Origin: Alphaproteobacteria bacterium
GTDB taxonomy: Bacteria; Pseudomonadota; Alphaproteobacteria; Micavibrionales; Micavibrionaceae
Assembly (NCBI GenBank): GCA_018000295.1
Contig: JAGNKE010000007.1
Coordinates: forward strand, 1-38,785
DNA length: 38,785 nt
Direction of reading: 5' to 3'
Below the pieces are notes generated by a model that saw nothing but the letters and a program-made list of their open reading frames with translations, searched no databases and was not told the origin of the DNA. The position numbers and the translations under genes are program-made. Shown one piece after another: positions 32,700-38,785 of this stretch. Numbering within the stretch: position 1 is the first letter of the stretch; each line of letters begins with the position of its first letter.

Positions 32700-33434
32700 A
32701 TGTCCGCAACAAAACTGATTTTGCTGGAGCACGTGGAAAATCTGGGGGAGATGGGCGACGTTGTGACCGTCAAGCCCGGCTATGCTCGCAACTTCCTCCT
32801 GCCGCAGAAGAAAGCTCTGCGCGCAAGCAAGGAAAACGTGGCCTATTTCGAAGCGCAGAAAAAGCATCTCGCCGCCGAGAACGAGAAGCGCAAGAAGGAA
32901 GCCGAAAAACTGGCGAAAAAGATCGAAGGATTGAAAGTCCCTTTGATCCGTCAGGCCTCCGAAGGTGGCCAGCTTTACGGGTCAGTGAACGCCCGCGACA
33001 TCGCTGACGCTATAAACGCGGAATCCAAAGCCTCCATTCAGCGCAACATGGTGCGCTTGAACCAGAACTTCAAGTCTCTGGGACTCTTCCCCGTGGATAT
33101 TATGGTTCACCCGGAAGTCAAGGTGACGGTGACCATCAATATCGCCCGCTCGCTCGAAGAAGCCCAAACCCAGGCCAGAACCGGTCAGGCACTGGTCGCT
33201 TCTGAAACCGGCCAGCGGGGCGGCACGGAAGAAATCCAGTCCGAGGAGGCGTTAAAGCAGCTTCTTGATGAGGAGGGCTTGGAAGCCCAAAAAGCCAGAA
33301 AGGCGCACGAGGACGAAGAACAGGCCGATGAAGGCGAACGCGCCGAAAAATCCAAGGAACGCGCCGCCAAAAAAGCCAAAAAGCCGAAAAAGGAAGAATC
33401 CGCAGCGGATGAATCCGAAGAGGGCGGCGAATAA
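32700..33434 (+). CDS. rplI: 50S ribosomal protein L9 with long charged C-terminal extension
   Basis: A 244-residue large-subunit protein. The N-terminal domain with LLEHVENLGEMGDVVTVKPG and ARNFLLPQKKALRA, the connecting helix and the C-terminal domain (to about residue 150) are normal. Beyond that lie about 90 extra residues rich in Glu, Lys and Ala, ending in a Lys-rich then acidic stretch; alphaproteobacterial L9 often has a shorter extension. AAGGAG at 32685-32690 sets the start at 32700. Confidence 0.95.
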   Translation: MSATKLILLEHVENLGEMGDVVTVKPGYARNFLLPQKKALRASKENVAYFEAQKKHLAAENEKRKKEAEKLAKKIEGLKVPLIRQASEGGQLYGSVNARDIADAINAESKASIQRNMVRLNQNFKSLGLFPVDIMVHPEVKVTVTINIARSLEEAQTQARTGQALVASETGQRGGTEEIQSEEALKQLLDEEGLEAQKARKAHEDEEQADEGERAEKSKERAAKKAKKPKKEESAADESEEGGE

Positions 33435-33520
33435 GCGCCAAATCCTCTCTATCCCCGTGATTCACACGGCCAAACATTCTAGGAGCTAGCGGATGCCTAA
33501 GGCGTTTGCTATCTTTCTTC

Positions 33521-35014
33521 ATGGCCCTAGAAAAACTCCTCGACCCTACCAGACTGAAAAAGAATCAGCATGAGCAGGAAACTCAGCGTCCCTTCCGCGT
33601 TCTCCCTTTTAATGAGGAGGCCGAACAAGGGCTGCTGGGTGCACTTCTGATCGACAACCGTGTCCTTGAAAAAATAAGCGATTACCTGAAATTCGAGCAT
33701 TTTTATACCCCCGCGCATCAGCGTATCTACCGCGCAATCAGCACGTTGATCGACCGGGGGCAAACCGCAACGCCCGTAACCCTCAAGGGCTATTTCGAAA
33801 AAGATCAGGATCTGGTGAATGTGGGCGGGGCCGAGTATCTCGCCGAACTCGCCGCCAGCATCGTCAGCACAATAAATGCCAGCGATTACGCCCGCACGAT
33901 CTACGATCTTTTTCTGCGCCGTGAGCTGATTACTCTTGGAGAGGAGGTCGTGAACGAGGCCTTCGACCAGCGTCTGGAAGTCGAGGCGCAGGATATGATC
34001 GAAGCCGCCGAGGCACGCCTGTTTTCGCTGGCGGAAACGGGCCAGATTCAAGGCGGTTTTGTCACCCTGCGCGATTCGGTTCTCACCGCCATCGACTTGG
34101 CTGAAAAGGCCTTCAAGACGGAAGGCAGCGTCACGGGCGTGACCTCCGGTCTGCGTGATCTCGACAAGCTTCTGGGCGGCTTGCAGAAATCCGACCTCCT
34201 GATTCTTGCGGGACGCCCTTCGATGGGAAAGACGGCCTTGGCCACCAACATAGCCTTCAACGCCGCAAAAGCCTATGCCGAAAATAAGGGGGATCAGGGC
34301 GCCCGCGTCGGCTTCTTTTCTCTGGAAATGTCGGCGGACCAGCTGGCGACGCGGATTTTGGCCGACTGTTCGAACATCTCCGGCGATGCCATCCGCAAAG
34401 GCAATATCAAGCAGGAGGATTTCCGCGCCTTCGTCGAGGCTAGCCAACGCCTGAGTCAGGTGCCATTGTATATTGACGATACACCCGCCCTCTCGATCAG
34501 CGCGGTCCGCACCCGCGCCCGAAGACTCAAGCGCCAGCACGGTCTGGATATGCTGGTGGTGGATTACTTGCAACTCCTGCGCGGCAACGGCTCCCGTCAG
34601 GGGCAGGAAAACCGTGTGCTTGAAGTCTCTGAAATCACAAGGGGGTTGAAGGCGATCGCCAAGGAGCTTGAAATCCCCGTCATGGCGCTCTCGCAGCTTT
34701 CGCGGGCAGTCGAGCAGCGTGAGGACAAGCGCCCCATGCTCTCGGACCTTCGCGAGTCCGGCTCCATTGAGCAGGACGCCGACGTGGTCATGTTCGTCTT
34801 CCGTGAGGAATATTACCTCTCGCGGGCCGAACCGGAACCCGGCACCGAAAAGCATATGAAGTGGCAGGAAAGCATGGAACGCGCCCATAGCATCGGCGAA
34901 TGCATCATCGCCAAGCAGCGCCACGGACCCATCGGCTCCGTGCGGATGCACTTCGACGGCCGCCTGACCCGCTTCCGCGACCTTGATCAGATTCACAGCC
35001 CGCAGGATTATTAA
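33521..35014 (+). CDS. dnaB: Replicative DNA helicase DnaB
   Basis: A 497-residue hexameric helicase that unwinds DNA at the fork. The N-terminal domain starts at PFNEEAEQGLLGALL (about 29-43). The RecA-like domain has Walker A GRPSMGKT (about 229-236), the DnaB box FSLEMS, the Walker B VVDYLQLL, and the arginine-rich KQRHGPIG near the end. No intein or insertion is seen. The ATG at 33521 has no nearby Shine-Dalgarno; a TTG at 33506 is no better. A small hairpin (ATGCC/GGCGT, 33493-33505) lies just upstream. It follows rplI by 86 bases. Confidence 0.97.
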   Translation: MALEKLLDPTRLKKNQHEQETQRPFRVLPFNEEAEQGLLGALLIDNRVLEKISDYLKFEHFYTPAHQRIYRAISTLIDRGQTATPVTLKGYFEKDQDLVNVGGAEYLAELAASIVSTINASDYARTIYDLFLRRELITLGEEVVNEAFDQRLEVEAQDMIEAAEARLFSLAETGQIQGGFVTLRDSVLTAIDLAEKAFKTEGSVTGVTSGLRDLDKLLGGLQKSDLLILAGRPSMGKTALATNIAFNAAKAYAENKGDQGARVGFFSLEMSADQLATRILADCSNISGDAIRKGNIKQEDFRAFVEASQRLSQVPLYIDDTPALSISAVRTRARRLKRQHGLDMLVVDYLQLLRGNGSRQGQENRVLEVSEITRGLKAIAKELEIPVMALSQLSRAVEQREDKRPMLSDLRESGSIEQDADVVMFVFREEYYLSRAEPEPGTEKHMKWQESMERAHSIGECIIAKQRHGPIGSVRMHFDGRLTRFRDLDQIHSPQDY

Positions 35015-35032
35015 GGATTATAAACGCAGACC

Positions 35033-36139
35033 ATGGGCGCAATGACCGGAAATCTGGTGATCGACCTCTCTGCCGTGCGCTGCAACTACGCCATTCTGGA
35101 TTCATTATCGGCGCAATCCTGCGAGACCGCCGCCGCCGTCAAGGCCAACGCCTACGGTCTGGGAATCGGCCCCATCGCAAATACCCTTCAAGAAGCAGGT
35201 TGCCGAACCTTTTTTGTCGCCACGGTGGAGGAGGCGATTGAACTGCGCGCCGCCATAGGTAAGGCGGGCGCGATTGCCGTCCTGCACGGCTATGATCCTA
35301 CCTACGAAACCGAATACCGCAAATTCGATTTGATCCCCGTCCTCAATTCATTGAACCAGATCGCCGAATATCGGAAAGCTGCGGGAAAAGGGGAAACGCA
35401 ACGCCGCGCCATTCTGCATTTCGATACGGGAATGAATCGAATCGGAATCGAGGGCAAGGAAGACGAAAAATTAAATCAGAACAAAGACCTGCTGACAGGA
35501 TTGGAGATTGTGCTGATCATAAGCCACTTCATTTCTTCGGAAGAGGATAGCCCACTCAACCCTCTACAGCATGAAATATTTATAAAAATCGCCAAGGCCT
35601 ATAAGGGAGTCAGGCGGTCCATCTGCAACTCCTCGGGCATTTTCCGCTCGAAGGAGTATCATCTGGACCTCACCCGCCCCGGCATGGCCCTCTATGGACT
35701 CAATCCGCAACCCGGAAAGGCCAACCCGATGCGGCCTGTCGTGAATTTGACAGTCCCCGTTTTGCAGGTCCGCGATGCGCAGGCAGGCGAAACGGCCGGG
35801 TACAACGCAACGCACCGCTTTAACAAAAAAACAACACTGGCCGTGGCCGCGCTCGGATACGCCGACGGGTTTTTCAGAAGCCTCGGCAATCGCAGCGCCC
35901 TGTATTGGAAAGGCCGCCCCCTGCCGATCCGTGGACGCGTCTCCATGGACCTGGTCATCTGCGATCTTGAAAATCTTCCCGAAAAAGATTGGCCGACCCC
36001 CGGCGATGCGCTCGAAGTCCTCGGCCCGAACCAGAGCGCCGATGATCTCGCCGCCGCCGCCGGAACCATCGGCTACGAAATCCTGACCGCTCTAGGGAAA
36101 AGATATAAAAGACATTACAAAAAGAAGCTGCAGCCTTAA
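35033..36139 (+). CDS. alr: Alanine racemase
   Basis: A 368-residue PLP enzyme that interconverts L- and D-alanine for peptidoglycan. The PLP lysine is Lys37 in AAVKANAYGLG, the opposing tyrosine Tyr257 in AGYNATHRF (usual GYG replaced by GYN), and the substrate loop RGRVSMDLVICDL is present. ATG codons at 35033 and 35042 are both possible; AAGGA lies 14 bases upstream of the first. It follows dnaB by 18 bases, as in many alphaproteobacteria, and the VanX-type dipeptidase at 37609 acts on related D-Ala compounds. Confidence 0.94.
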   Translation: MGAMTGNLVIDLSAVRCNYAILDSLSAQSCETAAAVKANAYGLGIGPIANTLQEAGCRTFFVATVEEAIELRAAIGKAGAIAVLHGYDPTYETEYRKFDLIPVLNSLNQIAEYRKAAGKGETQRRAILHFDTGMNRIGIEGKEDEKLNQNKDLLTGLEIVLIISHFISSEEDSPLNPLQHEIFIKIAKAYKGVRRSICNSSGIFRSKEYHLDLTRPGMALYGLNPQPGKANPMRPVVNLTVPVLQVRDAQAGETAGYNATHRFNKKTTLAVAALGYADGFFRSLGNRSALYWKGRPLPIRGRVSMDLVICDLENLPEKDWPTPGDALEVLGPNQSADDLAAAAGTIGYEILTALGKRYKRHYKKKLQP

Positions 36140-36152
36140 TAAGAGGCCGCAG
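36128..36152 (-). terminator. Probable terminator for the gene at 36177-37418
   Basis: CTGCAGCC (36128-36135) pairs with GGCCGCAG (36145-36152) with one mismatch. On the minus strand CTTCTTTTTGT follows. It overlaps the last bases of alr and lies 25 bases past the stop of the converging gene. Confidence 0.5.
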
Positions 36153-36176
36153 AAAAAAATAAACTCGACGCCCCTG

Positions 36177-37418
36177 CTAACGAGGAGCGGCAGCAACACT
36201 GGCAGTCAGAAAACGTTCGACACCATTTTGCGCTACTGACTGGCGCTGCTCCGCGTTCATGGCATCAAAATTAGGAACCATGACATTTATGGATATGGGG
36301 TCATTACGAATATCAGACCACTGAGTGCTTCTTGCTCCCCCGGCCGTCCTCAGCTCTCTCTCAGTAGTAATGAAATGATTCGCTGCGCGGTTGCTAAGAT
36401 TAGCGATTTCCTGCGTCCGCGCATCATAGCCTTGGCTGACTTTTAAGTCTTCAAGAGCTTTTAAACCGGCGCGACGCATTTCGGTTTCGCGTGCGTCATC
36501 ATTTAACTCCAACCAACCAACTTCGGCATAAATTTTATTCCATGTCGTGGTCATACTCCCACCGGCAACATTAATTGTTATGGGCATATCTTTAATCCTC
36601 TCTAGCAGCCGCGCATTTTCAGTACGCAGGTTTCCTGCTTGACGGAACATGTCTGTTTGGTCTTGTCCACGAGTGTTGAAAGTATTAAGAGCTTTTTTGA
36701 ACCTGTCATCGACAGCAGAAAAGCCTTTCTCTCCTGAATACTTCGCCCACTGCTGATCCCAGACCTTTAGAACAGCCAACTCTTCTGCGGTCTTGTTAGT
36801 GCGCTGTTTCAGTTCTTGAATTTGATCATAGGAATATGAAAGAGAAACCCGTTTCATCGGTACTTCGGGTACAGCTGTAGGCTGCGCGGCTGCAGGGGCG
36901 GGCGGTGTCGCAGCAGCAGGCTGCGGAGAAGCTGTGCCGCTTCCAGCCTGCTGGAACAAAGCGGTCAAGGGGCGGGCAGCCGGAACGGCAGCCGTCTTGC
37001 TCGTTCCGCGCAACAACGCTTCATTCTGCATCCGGAAAAGCGCCAGATCAGTTCCGCCCATAACGTATTGCTGGTCGAAAACCGATTTCTGCTGGCCGCT
37101 GGTGACTGTGTCCAGCGCCTGTATGGTTCCGGTGAAAAGATCGTTTCTATCCTGACCGACGCCTCGGTCCTTCATGTACTGCCGCACCAGAGCGATATTG
37201 GCTTCGGAATACCCGCGGGTGGTGTTATCCTCGGTGCGTCCCGCATGAAGCTGCGCCAAAAGCACCAACTGCTCAAGAGCCTCACTCATTCCGGCATTAA
37301 TTGGACCACTGGAGCTGGGCGCTCCGATACCGTCTCTGGAAACCGTAATACCAAGGCGCTCACGCTCGGCGAGCAGAACATTGCGGAGATTCTTAAAATG
37401 ATCGGCGTTGGTCGTCAT
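36177..37418 (-). CDS. Hypothetical 413-residue protein
   Basis: No family recognised. No signal peptide or membrane segment and no cysteine. Regions: a helical N-terminal part (1-145), a Pro/Ala-rich linker (about 143-186), then a helical C-terminal part in which a short phrase recurs: DMPITINV (about 285-292) and NDPISINV (about 371-378), each after a helical stretch, suggesting two related modules. It sits between alr and mlaE, which are normally adjacent, in the opposite orientation, so it was probably inserted. It has its own promoter (37505-37533), a leader palindrome and a terminator. It could be an effector or structural protein; I cannot say. Confidence 0.65.
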   Translation of the reverse strand: MTTNADHFKNLRNVLLAERERLGITVSRDGIGAPSSSGPINAGMSEALEQLVLLAQLHAGRTEDNTTRGYSEANIALVRQYMKDRGVGQDRNDLFTGTIQALDTVTSGQQKSVFDQQYVMGGTDLALFRMQNEALLRGTSKTAAVPAARPLTALFQQAGSGTASPQPAAATPPAPAAAQPTAVPEVPMKRVSLSYSYDQIQELKQRTNKTAEELAVLKVWDQQWAKYSGEKGFSAVDDRFKKALNTFNTRGQDQTDMFRQAGNLRTENARLLERIKDMPITINVAGGSMTTTWNKIYAEVGWLELNDDARETEMRRAGLKALEDLKVSQGYDARTQEIANLSNRAANHFITTERELRTAGGARSTQWSDIRNDPISINVMVPNFDAMNAEQRQSVAQNGVERFLTASVAAAPR

Positions 37419-37460
37419 ATCACACCCTATATTTTCTTAACTATGGCCCGTATTTTCTAA

Positions 37461-37488
37461 TATGTTAAGACTGCCAAGAATTAACATA
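37461..37488 (-). promoter_or_regulatory. Palindrome in the leader of the 413-residue protein gene
   Basis: TATGTTAA (37461-37468) and TTAACATA (37481-37488) are perfect inverted copies 12 bases apart, just downstream of the predicted transcript start. It may be an operator or a leader hairpin. Confidence 0.45.
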
Positions 37489-37504
37489 AACGTCATTTTT
37501 CCCC

Positions 37505-37533
37505 ATTCTAGTCGAGATTCCATATTATTGCAA
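37505..37533 (-). promoter_or_regulatory. Sigma-70-type promoter of the 413-residue protein gene
   Basis: On the minus strand TTGCAA (37528-37533), 17 bases, TAGAAT (37505-37510). The predicted start is near 37498, giving a leader of about 80 bases before the ATG at 37418. Confidence 0.5.
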
Positions 37534-37608
37534 GTTTTTCGGCAAGAATGTTACAAACTCTAACCCCTTAAAAAACAATATAAATCAGTTATTTAAGATA
37601 TAAAGAAT

Positions 37609-38268
37609 TCAAAGAAGCCGAAGATCCGGGGGCAGATTAGCCTCGGAAAGCGGTGCATATTGACTGAAAAATTCGGTCGGCAGCCGATAATCCCACCATT
37701 CCTGAGGAAGCGGAAAAAGCACCCGTCCGGCTTTCTTCGCCCCCTCCAACATCACCCGATCCAGAATATCCCGGTGGGTCTGAACCGCTTCGGTCTGCGG
37801 ATGGTCGCGGTGGGCGGGATTATGGGCAGCATCGGGATTTTCGGCCAGAAAATCGAAAACAGTCCCCATATCTAAAGCCTGCCCATAAGTATCAAGCAGA
37901 CTTACATCGACCGCCATGCCCCGCGGATGCCCCCCCTCGCCGGGTCGGGACAGCAGGCGCGGAATATTCTCCACCCAATGCGGATTCTCCTTCACCCGCC
38001 GCGTCTCAAGCATCCTTTGTTGCGCCTCCACGGTCCGCAGCCCGTCATAAAGCACAAGCGTCAAGCCGTGTCTCTGAAACGCAAGTTCTGCAGCGTGGAC
38101 GACAACATCGGCCAGAAACGAGTGGAGATAAAGCTGGGCGTCTGTCCGGTAGAGTCTCTCCCCGAACAAAAAATTGTCAGCCCGCGCATAAGCCAGATCG
38201 ACGCGCAAAGGAACCTGCGCCGCCAGCGCATCCATGCAAACCAGATCCTCGGGCTGGATAATTTTCAT
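37609..38268 (-). CDS. ddpX: D-alanyl-D-alanine dipeptidase (VanX/DdpX, peptidase M15D)
   Basis: A 219-residue zinc peptidase that splits D-Ala-D-Ala. Seen motifs: YDGLRT (Arg78), GGHPRGMAVDVSL with ligands His114 and Asp121, and QEWWDYR with the catalytic Glu190. In VanX the third zinc ligand is the histidine of EWWH; here that position is Asp193. It has no signal peptide, so it acts in the cytosol, probably in recycling of wall D-Ala-D-Ala rather than drug resistance: no vanH/vanA-type genes are present. It lies in the inserted block between alr and mlaE. Confidence 0.88.
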   Translation of the reverse strand: MKIIQPEDLVCMDALAAQVPLRVDLAYARADNFLFGERLYRTDAQLYLHSFLADVVVHAAELAFQRHGLTLVLYDGLRTVEAQQRMLETRRVKENPHWVENIPRLLSRPGEGGHPRGMAVDVSLLDTYGQALDMGTVFDFLAENPDAAHNPAHRDHPQTEAVQTHRDILDRVMLEGAKKAGRVLFPLPQEWWDYRLPTEFFSQYAPLSEANLPPDLRLL

Positions 38269-38375
38269 CGGCTAAGTTTTGGTGGTTCAGGAAGAAATGT
38301 AAACCGTTTTTTAGGCAAGTTTGCGTCTGGACGTCAAAAGTCATTTCCTCTAGTGTTTTCCGCTTGAGAGGAAAA

Positions 38376-38785
38376 ATGTCGGCGCCCGCGCAACAGTTTG
38401 AGTCAAGTCAAGGCACGGAAGGGAAAAATCCCCTCACGCTGCTTCTGAACTTCTGCCAGTATCTGGGCGGGGGTATTCTGGCCTTCACGGAGGCGATCGG
38501 CAATCTGACTTTTTTCATGATCCGGGCGCTGGGCCATTGTTTCTCCCCGCCCTTTTTCCCATCGCAGATGGCGCGGCAACTCATTGACATCGGTTATTAT
38601 TCGCTTCCCGTTGTGGGCATGACCGCCCTCTTTACCGGGATGGTTCTGGCCCTGCAGAGTTATACGGGCTTCACCCGCTTCAACGCCGAAAGCGCAATAG
38701 CAGGGGTCGTTGTCCTCTCGATCACGCGTGAACTGGCCCCCGTTCTGGCGGGCCTGATGGTCGCCGGACGCGTCGGTGCCTCCAT
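38376..38785 (+). CDS. mlaE: MlaE family ABC transporter permease, partial
   Basis: The first 136 codons of a membrane permease run off the right edge. The part seen has the MlaE core: GMTALFTGMVLALQSY, then SITRELAPVLAGLMVAGRVGAS. MlaE is the inner-membrane permease of the Mla system that moves phospholipids between the membranes of Gram-negative bacteria. AGAGG at 38367-38371 precedes the ATG. Its ATP-binding partner should follow outside the window. In many alphaproteobacteria it directly follows alr; here two opposing genes lie between. Confidence 0.9.
   Translation, partial: MSAPAQQFESSQGTEGKNPLTLLLNFCQYLGGGILAFTEAIGNLTFFMIRALGHCFSPPFFPSQMARQLIDIGYYSLPVVGMTALFTGMVLALQSYTGFTRFNAESAIAGVVVLSITRELAPVLAGLMVAGRVGAS

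Noticed and set aside
33527..34996. Minus-strand frame of 489 codons opposite dnaB
   Set aside because: Fully antisense to a canonical dnaB with no family signal.

Overview
The window looks like chromosome of a Gram-negative bacterium, most likely an alphaproteobacterium. The order rpsF-rpsR-rplI-dnaB-alr-mlaE, a TPP-riboswitch-controlled thiC, a short class I ribonucleotide reductase, PhoH, Amt and FabD/FabG all fit that class. I cannot name a genus. Native genes are GC-rich; several islands (158-829, 4610-6480, parts of 11900-13100 and 13900-14650) are visibly AT-rich and look acquired.

Layout. 1-829: the right end of an IS1595-like insertion sequence, then an AT-rich membrane protein of unknown function. 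870-4560: a Sco copper chaperone divergent from TPP riboswitch-thiC, then a PhnA-like zinc-ribbon protein and an unknown protein. 4560-6477: an AT-rich insertion with one large gene, an AAA/ABC-type ATPase fused to a DUF4435/TOPRIM-like domain. This is the best candidate for an exciting system in the window, a single-gene PARIS-like anti-phage defence. 6487-9539: LysE-type exporter, small lipoprotein, MFS exporter and a peroxiredoxin. 10180-11891: a probable copper-handling cluster (DUF2946-like protein, Met/His-rich membrane protein, Sco-like protein that lost one copper cysteine). 12050-13022: a divergent DapB-like reductase preceded by an attenuator-like leader. 13119-18173: PhoH, a secreted protein, threonine dehydratase with a hairpin over its ribosome-binding site, a histidine phosphatase and an ammonium transporter.

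18301-23960: the ribonucleotide reductase locus on the minus strand. nrdA heads a short operon with two small genes and has two palindromes about 32 bp apart that fit NrdR boxes. nrdB lies 2.5 kb away, beyond a BAT-type transporter, MsrB and a secreted protein. 24116-28697: pyruvate kinase, a DedA protein, a HAD phosphatase and several unknown exported or membrane proteins, one with a repeated Leu-His-x-Trp-x-Arg-Leu motif. 28709-31223: fabG and fabD, split by an oppositely oriented gene. 31526-38785: the rpsF-rpsR-rplI-dnaB-alr array, interrupted by an unknown 413-residue protein and a VanX-type dipeptidase before mlaE runs off the right edge.

No tRNA, rRNA or CRISPR array was seen. All assignments come from reading the sequence; no database search was run.
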